Positions 41,615 to 49,597 of a stretch of 64,000 nucleotides of DNA are shown in pieces (the first letter of the stretch is position 1; each line of letters begins with the position of its first letter). The stretch is from positions 1-64,000 of the forward strand of contig NZ_JBPOFB010000010.1 in NCBI RefSeq assembly GCF_051251565.1, in the 5' to 3' direction. The notes under the pieces are model-generated. The model had not been told where the DNA came from and ran no database searches. It worked only from the letters and a program-made list of their open reading frames with translations. The stretch comes from Marivita sp051251565 (GTDB lineage Bacteria > Pseudomonadota > Alphaproteobacteria > Rhodobacterales > Rhodobacteraceae). The translations under genes were made by a program, and so were the position numbers.

Positions 41615-42381
41615 CCCCTCTTCTCTCTGTCCAGAACATCACCAAACGCTACGGCGCGCATATCGGCTGTGCCGACGTGACTTTCGACCTCTATCCCGGG
41701 GAAGTCATGGGCATTGTCGGGGAAAGCGGGTCGGGCAAGTCCACGTTGCTCAATTGTATGGCTGGGCATCTTGCGCCCGACGCAGGCGCGGTTGTGTTCG
41801 ACACCCGCGGCCACGGACCCCGCGACACGCTCACAATGAGCGAACCCGAGCGCCGAATGCTGTCGCGCACCGATTGGGCCTTTGTCCACCAGCATGCCCG
41901 CGACGGGTTGCGGATGGGCGTCAGTGCAGGCGGCAATGTCGGCGAGCGGCTTATGGCTGTCGGCGCGCGGAACTATGGCGACATACGCGAGACTGCGGTG
42001 GATTGGCTTGGCCGGGTCGAGATTGACGCAAGCCGCGTGGACGACCGACCCACCACGTTCTCTGGCGGCATGCAGCAGCGCTTGCAGATCGCCCGCAATC
42101 TTGTCACCGACCCGCGCCTTGTGTTCATGGACGAACCCACCGGCGGGCTGGATGTCAGCGTACAGGCGCGGTTGCTTGACCTCTTGCGCGGATTGGTGCG
42201 CGACATGGGGTTGTCGGCCATCATCGTCACCCACGACCTTGCCGTGGTGCGCCTTTTGGCCGACCGCCTGATGGTGATGAAGGACGGGCATGTGGTCGAA
42301 GCGGGTTTGACCGACCAGGTGCTCGACGACCCGCAGCATGCCTATACCCAACTTCTTGTCAGCTCTGTTTTGCAGGTGTGA
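41611..42381 (+). CDS. phnK: C-P lyase ABC-type subunit PhnK
   Basis: 256 residues. ABC ATPase with Walker A GESGSGKST, signature FSGGMQQRL, Walker B LVFMDEPTGGLD and H-loop IVTHDLAVV. Despite the ABC fold, PhnK is not a transporter part: it binds the PhnGHIJ core at PhnJ. ATG overlaps the phnJ stop (ATGA). Followed five bases later by phnL. Confidence 0.94.
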   Translation: MTPLLSVQNITKRYGAHIGCADVTFDLYPGEVMGIVGESGSGKSTLLNCMAGHLAPDAGAVVFDTRGHGPRDTLTMSEPERRMLSRTDWAFVHQHARDGLRMGVSAGGNVGERLMAVGARNYGDIRETAVDWLGRVEIDASRVDDRPTTFSGGMQQRLQIARNLVTDPRLVFMDEPTGGLDVSVQARLLDLLRGLVRDMGLSAIIVTHDLAVVRLLADRLMVMKDGHVVEAGLTDQVLDDPQHAYTQLLVSSVLQV

Positions 42382-42385
42382 GACC

Positions 42386-43069
42386 ATGATCGACCTTTCC
42401 AACGTATCCAAGACCTTCACCCTGCACAATCAGGGCAGCGCGGTGATCGAAGTGCTGAACGATGTCAGCTTGCATGTCGCCGCTGGCGAATGTGTGGCGC
42501 TGACCGGCGCGTCGGGTGCCGGAAAATCAACGCTGATGCGCATGATCTACGGCAATTACCGCGCGCAATCCGGGGCGATCCGGGTCGGCGGCGTGGACCT
42601 TGTGCAATCCGAACCCCGCCAGATCATTCAGATCCGCCGCGAGGTGCTGGGATATGTCAGTCAATTCCTGCGGGTCGTGCCACGCGTGCCGACACTCGAC
42701 GTGGTGGCTGACCCTTTGCGCGCTGTTGGCGTCAACGGCGACGCGGCGCGCGCGCGGGCGTCAGAGCTTTTGGCGCGGCTCAACATCCCCGAGCGGCTTT
42801 GGTCTTTGTCCCCCACCACGTTCTCGGGCGGCGAACAGCAACGCGTGAACATCGCACGCGGATTTGCCCACCCTTACCCTGCAATGCTGCTGGATGAACC
42901 AACAGCCAGCCTAGACGCAGTAAACCGCGACGTTGTGCTGTCCCTGATCGAAGAGGCCAAGGCGCGCGGGGCGGCGATCATCGGTATCTTCCATGACGAG
43001 GCAGCACGCGCCCGTGTATGCACCCGCGAAATCGATGTCAGCCACTTTACCCCGGCACGCGCGGCATGA
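42386..43069 (+). CDS. phnL: C-P lyase ABC-type subunit PhnL
   Basis: 227 residues. Walker A GASGAGKST, signature FSGGEQQRV, Walker B AMLLDEPTASLD, H-loop IGIFHDEAAR. The N-terminal LSNVSKTFTLHNQGSAVIEV is typical of PhnL. It works with PhnG, H and I in forming the ribose-phosphonate. Start is ATG 42386, after AGGTGTGAGACC. The stop overlaps phnN (ATGA). Confidence 0.94.
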   Translation: MIDLSNVSKTFTLHNQGSAVIEVLNDVSLHVAAGECVALTGASGAGKSTLMRMIYGNYRAQSGAIRVGGVDLVQSEPRQIIQIRREVLGYVSQFLRVVPRVPTLDVVADPLRAVGVNGDAARARASELLARLNIPERLWSLSPTTFSGGEQQRVNIARGFAHPYPAMLLDEPTASLDAVNRDVVLSLIEEAKARGAAIIGIFHDEAARARVCTREIDVSHFTPARAA

Positions 43070-43611
43070 CGGGGGGCCGCCTTATCGCAGTGGTTGGGCC
43101 GTCCGGCGTTGGCAAGGACAGCGTGATGGACGGCATGATCGCCGCACGCCCGGATATGCGCCTTGTGCGCCGCACTATCACCCGCGCGCCCGGATTGGGC
43201 GGCGAGGATTACACCGCCGTGACGCAAGACGCTTTCGACGCCGCCGCACAGAAGCGTGCGTTCTGTGTGTATTGGTCGGCGCATGGACTGTCATATGGCA
43301 TCCCGGCGGATGTCCTTACAGACGTGAAAGGCGGCAAAGACTGCCTTGCCAACTTCTCGCGCAGCGCGTTGATACAGGCCAGATCACTTTTCCCAGACCT
43401 CATTGTCCTCAACATCACCGCCTCACCCGCCACGCTGGCCCACCGACTTGCCGGACGCGGCCGCGAAACCGAGGCCGAGATCGCCGCCCGCCTGGCGCAG
43501 GCGGATAAGGCGCTGCCCTCAGGCCTGAACGTCGTGACCGTCACCAATGACGGCGCTCTCGAAGACACCGTCACGCAGGCACTTGCCGCGCTTCAGCCCG
43601 TGAGGGCGTAA
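43066..43611 (+). CDS. phnN: Ribose 1,5-bisphosphokinase
   Basis: 181 residues. A guanylate-kinase-like P-loop is present (LIAVVGPSGVGKDSVMDGM), then RRTITRAPGLGGEDYTAVTQ and WSAHGLSYGIPADVL. It converts ribose 1,5-bisphosphate, the end product of the C-P lyase route, to PRPP. Its start overlaps phnL (ATGA) and its 3' end overlaps, convergently, the 2H phosphoesterase gene by 19 bases. Confidence 0.93.
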   Translation: MTGGRLIAVVGPSGVGKDSVMDGMIAARPDMRLVRRTITRAPGLGGEDYTAVTQDAFDAAAQKRAFCVYWSAHGLSYGIPADVLTDVKGGKDCLANFSRSALIQARSLFPDLIVLNITASPATLAHRLAGRGRETEAEIAARLAQADKALPSGLNVVTVTNDGALEDTVTQALAALQPVRA

Positions 43612-44264
43612 CGGTGGATCAGTTCAAACCGTCCATCTGGCCGTTCTCCAACCAATGCGACCGCATCCAGAGCAAAGGGCGCTGGAAGGGACGGCATGTG
43701 CGCTTGCACGGTTTGGAGCCAGTGGTCAGTGTCTTCGACAAGCACGCGCCCTGTCAGCGTCAGATGAAACCGGAATTCGTCCATCACATACGGATATCCC
43801 CAACGAAGCAACAGCGCGTCCTGCTTCGCAGACAGGCGCGATTTGCGGCGGCGGGCCAGCTCGGCCATGTCTGGCGGGGCGCGGAAGACGTCCAACGTCT
43901 CGACGCACGTTGCGGCAACCCGCGAAATGCCGGACGTGTCGCCCACAGGGGTCAGCGCAAGAAAGCGCCCCAGCGCGGTCAGCGCGAGCCCCTCGCTCTG
44001 AGCGGGCGCACAGCGCTGCGCCATGTCCGCCACGGCGGTGTTCAGACTGTCGAGGGTACTGCCCTCTGCCAAACGGAAGGGCGGTTTCAACGTCCCGTGA
44101 AATCCATATTTTCGCGGTGTCATCGTCACGTCATCAAGACCGGGCACATCAGGCTGACGGGAAGGCCGAGCAGCCGACAGATCCCATCCCAGCCACGTGG
44201 CCCCGAAATCGGCCAAAGCCCCTTCGGCGGGCACGTAATAGATCGCAAAACGAGTGAATGACAT
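43593..44264 (-). CDS. DUF1045 2H-phosphoesterase-like protein of phosphonate metabolism
   Basis: 223 residues from ATG 44264 (MSFTRFAIYYVPAEGALADF). Two HxTx motifs typical of 2H phosphoesterases are visible: YGFHGTLKPPF (H56-G-T58) and FRFHLTLTGR (H167-L-T169). The family (DUF1045) recurs in phn operons. No PhnP-type metallo-phosphodiesterase is found in this window. A cyclic-phosphate phosphodiesterase role opening ribose 1,2-cyclic phosphate 5-phosphate is therefore a reasonable inference. Divergent from phnM with about 50 bases between starts. Confidence 0.88.
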   Translation of the reverse strand: MSFTRFAIYYVPAEGALADFGATWLGWDLSAARPSRQPDVPGLDDVTMTPRKYGFHGTLKPPFRLAEGSTLDSLNTAVADMAQRCAPAQSEGLALTALGRFLALTPVGDTSGISRVAATCVETLDVFRAPPDMAELARRRKSRLSAKQDALLLRWGYPYVMDEFRFHLTLTGRVLVEDTDHWLQTVQAHMPSLPAPFALDAVALVGERPDGRFELIHRYALTG

Positions 44265-44313
44265 GAACTCTCCTTTCATTTCGACCCATTTGGCAGAGGC
44301 ACATGACGGTTCC

Positions 44314-45456
44314 ATGTCAGAGGTGCTGCATCTTGCCAATGCCCGCCTTGTCCTGTCCGACCGCGTCATGACTGGCCATATCATGATCATCGACGGTCGG
44401 ATTGTCGCCATTGTCGAAGGTGACCGGGTGCCCAGCGGCGCGGTGGACTGCAAGGGTGACTATGTCATGCCCGGTCTGGTGGAACTGCATACCGACAATC
44501 TGGAGCGGCATATCGAACCGCGCCCAAAGGTGGATTGGCCGCATCTTCCGGCGTTGCTGGCCCATGATGCAGAGCTGGCATCTACGGGCATCACCACGGT
44601 GTTTGACGCGCTGCGCGTGGGGTCGATCCACAGTGCAAAATCTGGTTATGGCGAATACGCCCGTAAACTGGCTGATGAATTGCTGGACGCCCGCGCGGCA
44701 GGGCATTTCAAGATCAGCCATTTCCTGCACCTGCGGGCCGAGATCTGCTCGGAGACATTGCTTGAGGAAATGGCTGCGTTTGGCCCCAAGGATCGGGTTG
44801 GCATTGTCAGCTTGATGGACCACACGCCCGGACAGCGACAGTTCCGCGATTTGACGGCGCTCAAGAATTACGTAGCGAAAAAACGCGGTATGAACGACGC
44901 GGATTTCGTCGAGCATGTCGAAAACCTTAAGCAGTTGCAGACGAAATACGGGGCCGTTCACGAAAAAGGCGCGGTGCGTGAGGCACAGCGCTACGGGGCC
45001 GTTATTGCCAGCCACGACGACACCACAGCCGATCAGGTCGCGGCATCGGCTGCGAACGGTGTGGACTTTGCCGAATTCCCGACAACCCGCGAAGCCGCTG
45101 CCGCATGCCGCGCGCACGGGATCGCGGTAATGATGGGCGCACCCAACCTCATTCGCGGAGGGTCGCATTCCGGCAACGTGGCCGCGTGGGAACTGGCCCA
45201 TGCCCAGATGCTCAACATCCTGTCATCTGACTATGTCCCGGCCGCATTGCTGATGTCCGCGTTCCAGCTGGCCGAAATTTGGGATAACCTGCCCGCAGCC
45301 ATTGCCTGCGTGACCCAAACCCCGGCCAAGGCAGTCGGTTTGTCGGATCGCGGTCGGCTGGAAGAAGGGCTGCGCGGCGATGTGATCCGGGTCAGGACCG
45401 TTGGGCAGACACCATTGCTGCGCGGTGTCTGGAGCCGGGGTGCGCGTGTCGCCTGA
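44314..45456 (+). CDS. phnM: Ribose-triphosphonate diphosphatase PhnM
   Basis: 380 residues, amidohydrolase-type metal enzyme. It removes pyrophosphate from ribose-1-phosphonate triphosphate before C-P cleavage. Motifs: DYVMPGLVELHTDNLERH (metal-binding HxD), DRVGIVSLMDHTPGQRQF, VIASHDDTTADQV and MMGAPNLIRGGSHSGNV. The C-terminus ends AVGLSDRGRLEEGLRGDVIRV-like. Start at ATG 44314 (MSEVLHLANA) is chosen by homology; an in-frame GTG at 44254 is possible but would reach into the divergent gene's promoter. Confidence 0.95.
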   Translation: MSEVLHLANARLVLSDRVMTGHIMIIDGRIVAIVEGDRVPSGAVDCKGDYVMPGLVELHTDNLERHIEPRPKVDWPHLPALLAHDAELASTGITTVFDALRVGSIHSAKSGYGEYARKLADELLDARAAGHFKISHFLHLRAEICSETLLEEMAAFGPKDRVGIVSLMDHTPGQRQFRDLTALKNYVAKKRGMNDADFVEHVENLKQLQTKYGAVHEKGAVREAQRYGAVIASHDDTTADQVAASAANGVDFAEFPTTREAAAACRAHGIAVMMGAPNLIRGGSHSGNVAAWELAHAQMLNILSSDYVPAALLMSAFQLAEIWDNLPAAIACVTQTPAKAVGLSDRGRLEEGLRGDVIRVRTVGQTPLLRGVWSRGARVA

Positions 45457-45543
45457 CCTTTGGCAACGTCCCATGCCCAGCCGTGCACCGGAGATCGACA
45501 TTTCCCCAGCCCGATGCACGCACTGTATAACCACGAGGAACCT

Positions 45544-45852
45544 ATGACCGCCACCACCTTCCAAGGCGCGTCCGTTTTTATACCTGACGGAATAGACGAC
45601 ACGACCATGACATTTGCGGACGACCATGTTGCGCTCTTTGGGCGTGCCCGGGAACGGCGCCGGGGTGTGCCCGCTGCCATCGAACAAGTCGCAGAAACGG
45701 CCAGTGCCATAAACCCGACAGATCGTGCCGACATCGCGCTGGGCAAACGCGCCGATCTTGTTTTGCTGGACTGTCCCGCCGCCCGGCCCCCGGCGGTTCA
45801 AGGCACGTGGGTGTTGGGCCGTCCAGCCGATAGCGGGTGGCCTGCCGGATGA
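45544..45852 (+). pseudogene. Remnant of a PhnM-like amidohydrolase with its middle deleted
   Basis: 102 residues from ATG 45544, preceded by GAGGAACCT. The start (MTATTFQGASVFIPDGIDDT, then TMTFADDHVALFGRARERRR) resembles the N-terminal strand region of PhnM-like enzymes. It jumps straight to a C-terminal segment VPAAIEQVAETASAINPTDR, IALGKRADLVLLDCPAARPP, AVQGTWVLGRP, which matches the end of the same family. The catalytic centre (HxD, DHTPGQ, SHDD) is missing. I read it as a decayed second phnM-like gene. The stop overlaps the MFS gene start, so it may persist as a translational leader. Confidence 0.55.
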
Positions 45853-47075
45853 TCACCCGCGACCACCTGCCAGCCATCGGGCTTGGGATGAGCCAGGTCA
45901 TCGGCTACGGCACCTTGATGTACGCGTATGCAATCCTGCTGCCGCATATGGCACAAGATCTCGGACTAAGCCTCTCTGGCGCGTTTGGCATCCTGTCGCT
46001 GGGATTGTTCTTTGGCGGCATGCTGGCCCCCGTTGCCGGAAAACTGGTCGATCGGTACGGGGGGCGCTGGGTCATGACCTTGGGGTCGGTCGTCGCGGCG
46101 CTGGCCGTCCTTTCGTTGAGCACAGTCCAGAGCACATTCGGGTTGTTCATTGCCATTCTGGTTGCCGAAGGCGCAGGCATGTTCGTTTTGTACAATGTCG
46201 CGTTTGCGTCTGTGGCGCGGCTTGATCTGGACATACCGGCGCAAAAGTCGATTTCGATCATCACCCTGTTCGGAGGTGTGGCCTCTACGATCTTCTGGCC
46301 CCTGACACTGGCGCTTTATACCGCGCTTGGCTGGCAGACCACATGGATCGTGCTCGGCATTGTGTTGCTGATATCCTGCACCCCGATCCATTTCTTTGCT
46401 TTGCGCCGCGCCGCGACATCCCCAAACCGCACACCCCGCCGCGCGCCCCCTAACTGGCCGGCACTGACCGGCCCGCAACGGCAAAGCGGCATGATCTGGA
46501 TGGTGATCTCGTTCGTGTTCTCGGGATACCTGATGGGCGCGGTGATGACGCTTTGGGTGACCAATGTGCAGGATCTGGGCCACTCGGCGGCGATGGCGGC
46601 TCTGGCGGGTGCGGTGATCGGACCGTTCAAAACCGTGGGCCGGTTTCTTGAGATGCTGGTCAGCCGCAACCTCTACCCACTAATGACCTACGCGCTGAGC
46701 CTCGGGTTGATGCTGGCGGGGTTCAGCGTGTTGCTGGTGCTTGGGTTCACCTTGCCGGGGCTGATGCTGGCAGCGGCGCTTTACGGCATGGGTGACGGGA
46801 TCAAAACCATCGCCCGCGGCACGCTGCCCTTGGCCCTGTTCGGACCGGACGGCTATGGCGCGCGGCTGGGCTGGATCGCATTCATCCAATTGGGTCTGAA
46901 CGCCTCTGCGCCCTTTGTCTTTGCATGGATCACGCAGACATTTGGTGGCTGGTGGTCCTTTTCTGTAATGGCCGTTTGTCTTTGCTGCGCGATTGCAACC
47001 TACAGTCTGATCCCAGACCCAAGGAGACACCCGAAAGGCTCCGCTCAAGATCGGCGCATGCCTGAAGATCAATGA
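45849..47075 (+). CDS. Major facilitator superfamily transporter
   Basis: 408 residues with about 12 membrane helices (LGLFFGGMLAPVAGKLVDRY with the MFS loop motif GKLVDRYGGR; ALAVLSLSTVQSTFGLFIAI; IWMVISFVFSGYLMGAVMTL; GLMLAGFSVLLVLGFTLPGL). Starts at ATG 45849, overlapping the previous stop (ATGA). It follows the phn genes on the same strand, so transport of a phosphonate-related or toxic organic anion is possible, but the substrate cannot be told from sequence. No antibiotic-specific motif noticed. Confidence 0.88.
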   Translation: MITRDHLPAIGLGMSQVIGYGTLMYAYAILLPHMAQDLGLSLSGAFGILSLGLFFGGMLAPVAGKLVDRYGGRWVMTLGSVVAALAVLSLSTVQSTFGLFIAILVAEGAGMFVLYNVAFASVARLDLDIPAQKSISIITLFGGVASTIFWPLTLALYTALGWQTTWIVLGIVLLISCTPIHFFALRRAATSPNRTPRRAPPNWPALTGPQRQSGMIWMVISFVFSGYLMGAVMTLWVTNVQDLGHSAAMAALAGAVIGPFKTVGRFLEMLVSRNLYPLMTYALSLGLMLAGFSVLLVLGFTLPGLMLAAALYGMGDGIKTIARGTLPLALFGPDGYGARLGWIAFIQLGLNASAPFVFAWITQTFGGWWSFSVMAVCLCCAIATYSLIPDPRRHPKGSAQDRRMPEDQ

Positions 47076-47103
47076 CATCTCACAACAAAGCGCGAAAACA
47101 CGA

Positions 47104-47361
47104 TCACGGCCGCAAAGTCCGCCCTCGTCGGACATGTTTGTAGGAACTGCATCCACAGCCCGTCCAAGTGTCTTGATGTTGCCAACAAGAACGCCGAAAT
47201 CCTGCGGTGCGTGAACAGTCATCTTGGTCGTCGGGCACCGCGACCGTCAGGCGCGGCTGGCTTGTGCGCTGAAAAATCAAGATCAGCCAGCTTACCAAGG
47301 AAGACGCGATCCACCTGCCCCAGATCAACCAGACGCGCACCTGAGTGGGCGAGCCATGCAT
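47104..47361 (-). CDS. Possible small membrane protein after the Rrf2 gene
   Basis: 85 residues, ATG 47361 with GAGG five bases upstream, overlapping none of the Rrf2 gene's coding sequence beyond its stop region. One membrane helix is visible (VRVWLIWGRWIASSLVSWLI), then a Cys-rich basic tail (CSRTAGFRRSCWQHQDTWTG, CGCSSYKH). The tail looks less protein-like and could be read after a frameshift. The call rests on the helix, start context and position in an otherwise empty gap. Family not recognised. Confidence 0.35.
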   Translation of the reverse strand: MHGSPTQVRVWLIWGRWIASSLVSWLILIFQRTSQPRLTVAVPDDQDDCSRTAGFRRSCWQHQDTWTGCGCSSYKHVRRGRTLRP

Positions 47362-47368
47362 AGCATCC

Positions 47369-47845
47369 TCAGGCGTCAAAGCGCCGGGACGAACACTCCG
47401 CCGACAGTGCGGGTTTCAGGGCCAGCAAATCCGTCATTCCGCAGTTTCCACGTACGAGGTCATCCAGTGTGACAAGATCAAGTTCATGATAAAACGCCTC
47501 GAGCGCGCGGATGATGAACGATCGCAAACGGCAGGTTGCGGCCAAGGGACAGGTGTTGCGCACCTCGTCAAAACATTCCGCAAAGGGAATTTCTGTCTCG
47601 AAGACGCGAAACACCGCTCCGATTGAAATCCGGTCAGATGGCCGGGCCAGACGGATTCCGCCGGACCGTCCCCTGAGCGTTTCAAGATAGCCTTCGACCT
47701 GAAGCCGCTGCACGACGCGGGCAACATGATTGATCGACGCATTGCACCGCTCTGCGATGTCAGACGTCCGCACCAAGCGCCCTTCGTTCACCGCGCAAAA
47801 CATCAAGGTGCGCGCGGCTAGGTTTGTTCGTGTTGTCAATCGCAT
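47369..47845 (-). CDS. Rrf2-family (NsrR-like) Fe-S transcription regulator
   Basis: 158 residues from ATG 47845 (MRLTTRTNLAARTLMFCAVN). Winged HTH: VRTSDIAERCNASINHVARV, LETLRGRSGGIRLARP. Three Cys at 91, 99 and 105 (AECFDEVRNTCPLAATCRL) are placed as the cluster ligands of NsrR, a nitric-oxide sensor. Divergent from cydDC with a 99-bp gap. Related AATT-x-GCAT elements in this gap and before cydA suggest it controls both cyd operons, probably linking bd oxidase to NO or redox stress. NsrR identity is likely but not certain. Confidence 0.85.
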   Translation of the reverse strand: MRLTTRTNLAARTLMFCAVNEGRLVRTSDIAERCNASINHVARVVQRLQVEGYLETLRGRSGGIRLARPSDRISIGAVFRVFETEIPFAECFDEVRNTCPLAATCRLRSFIIRALEAFYHELDLVTLDDLVRGNCGMTDLLALKPALSAECSSRRFDA

Positions 47846-47897
47846 CTGCGTTCCTTTGGCTTTTGCCGTATATTTCACATCAGAGATGCCGAATTCC

Positions 47898-47911
47898 TTG
47901 ATCCAGATCAC
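47898..47911. promoter_or_regulatory. FNR/Anr-type box upstream of cydDC
   Basis: TTGATCCAGATCAC matches 9 of 10 defined positions of TTGAT-N4-ATCAA. It lies 34 bases before the cydD start, between cydD and the Rrf2 gene. Confidence 0.6.
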
Positions 47912-47944
47912 GTTCAAGCCTTCGATTTTGCCGTAGCAGGCGTC

Positions 47945-49597
47945 ATGGCCACCACGAGCACAGGCATGACCCACCTAAGTATTTCTGACACCGTTGCCCC
48001 TGCCGCTCAGCATTTTGGAGCAATGCTGTCGGTTGCCGCCAGTCTGGTCTGGCTGTTGCAAGCATGGGGTATCGCGTGGGGTTTGGCCGCGCTCTTGAAC
48101 GGGGTGATCTTTTCGGCTTGGGGGTTGGCACTGGGTTTGCTGGCCCTTGGCACCGCGCGCAGCCTCTTGAACAAAGCGGCACACGCGGCACTTGGTGCAG
48201 AAGCCGAAGCACGTATACAAACCCTGCGCGCCCAAATCGTTTCGTGCGAGACAACCACAGCAGATCCGTCACACTTTGGCGGGGCTGGGTCAGTGGCGGC
48301 TCTGATCACCGAAAAGCTCGACTTATTGCGCCCTTATCTCTTGCGCTACAAACCCGCCCGGATGCGGGTCATGGTGCTGCCTTTGATCATCCTTGCCCTT
48401 ACGGCGTGGTTCAGTTGGGCCGCGGCGGTGGTTCTTCTGGCAGCAGGCCCGCTGATCCCGGTCTTCATGGCACTGGTGGGATGGGCCGCAAAAGAGGCCA
48501 GCAGCCGCCAAATGGCCGAGATCGGATCGCTGAATGATCTGTTGGCCGACCGGCTGGCGGCCTTGTCCGATCTGAAACTGATCGGGGCTGGTGCCCCGGT
48601 GATCGAAGGGTTCGCAGACGCGTCAGAACAACTTCGGCATCGCACGATGGCGGTTCTTCGGATCGCCTTTCTGTCCTCAACCGTGTTGGAGTTTTTCTCG
48701 GCTTTGGGCGTGGCGATGATCGCTGTTTGGGTTGGGTTTTCCCTGCTGGGGGATATCACTTGGGGGGTTTGGGGCACCCCACTGACCCCCGCCGCCGGGA
48801 TTTACATCTTGCTACTTGCCCCTGATTTCTTCGCCCCGTTGCGCGATCTGGCCGCTGCTTGGCACGATAAATCCTCTGCCGATGCGGTGATGGAGGATGT
48901 CGAAAAGTGGCGCCAAGACCCGCGTCCACCTTTGCTGGGATTGGGGGAAAATGCGACGCCGCTGGTGTTCAAAGGCCTAAGCGCGCGTGGGCTGACGGTC
49001 GAAAGGGACATGCGCGTTCTGGGCTTACCCGATCTGGACATCCCGCCCGGCAGCAGCGTTGCAGTGACCGGCCCAAGCGGCGCCGGAAAGACAACGCTGC
49101 TGCGCCTGCTTGCGGGGCTGGCAGAGCCAACAACCGGCACGATCCGCACAGGAGACGCCCGTTTGTCGGAAGACACCGCCGATGCATGGCGCGCGATGGT
49201 TGGATGGATGCCACAGGCGCCTCGGTTTATGGGGCGGTCGCTGCGCCACAACATCGGATTTGGCGCACCTCTTGATCAGCGGGGTCTTGACAGAGCCTGT
49301 GTCACCGCGATCCTGCCCACCCTTCCGGCCCGCGATCTGACGCCGCTTGGTGAAGCTGGTGCTGGCCTGTCTGGTGGTGAGGCGCGGCGGGTGATGCTGG
49401 CACGGGCGATGCAGCGGCACCCGGCGATGATCCTCGCAGATGAACCTACGGCTGATCTGGACACCGACACCGCGCAGACAATTATAGACGGGTTGATGGC
49501 CTATGTTGCAGATGGCGGAACCGTGATCGTCGCAACGCATGACCCACGCCTGATTGCGCGCATGCACCATCACATCACGCTAAAGGCAACACCATGA
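47945..49597 (+). CDS. cydD: Cytochrome bd assembly ABC exporter subunit CydD
   Basis: 550 residues: N-terminal six-helix exporter domain (ARMRVMVLPLIILALTAWFS, WAAAVVLLAAGPLIPVFMAL) and C-terminal ATPase with Walker A GPSGAGKTT, signature LSGGEARRV and Walker B MILADEPTADLD. CydDC exports glutathione/cysteine thiols and is required for haem insertion into cytochrome bd. ATG 47945 is used; MTHLSIS at 47966 is an alternative. The stop overlaps cydC (ATGA). Its partner oxidase operon follows downstream, and an FNR-type site precedes it. Confidence 0.93.
   Translation: MATTSTGMTHLSISDTVAPAAQHFGAMLSVAASLVWLLQAWGIAWGLAALLNGVIFSAWGLALGLLALGTARSLLNKAAHAALGAEAEARIQTLRAQIVSCETTTADPSHFGGAGSVAALITEKLDLLRPYLLRYKPARMRVMVLPLIILALTAWFSWAAAVVLLAAGPLIPVFMALVGWAAKEASSRQMAEIGSLNDLLADRLAALSDLKLIGAGAPVIEGFADASEQLRHRTMAVLRIAFLSSTVLEFFSALGVAMIAVWVGFSLLGDITWGVWGTPLTPAAGIYILLLAPDFFAPLRDLAAAWHDKSSADAVMEDVEKWRQDPRPPLLGLGENATPLVFKGLSARGLTVERDMRVLGLPDLDIPPGSSVAVTGPSGAGKTTLLRLLAGLAEPTTGTIRTGDARLSEDTADAWRAMVGWMPQAPRFMGRSLRHNIGFGAPLDQRGLDRACVTAILPTLPARDLTPLGEAGAGLSGGEARRVMLARAMQRHPAMILADEPTADLDTDTAQTIIDGLMAYVADGGTVIVATHDPRLIARMHHHITLKATP

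Noticed and set aside
41563..42429. Open frame antisense to phnK
   Set aside because: Shadow of a well-conserved ABC gene.
45460..45543. Earlier start for the PhnM-like remnant
   Set aside because: The extra 28 residues show no family similarity, while ATG 45544 has a good ribosome site and begins family-like sequence.
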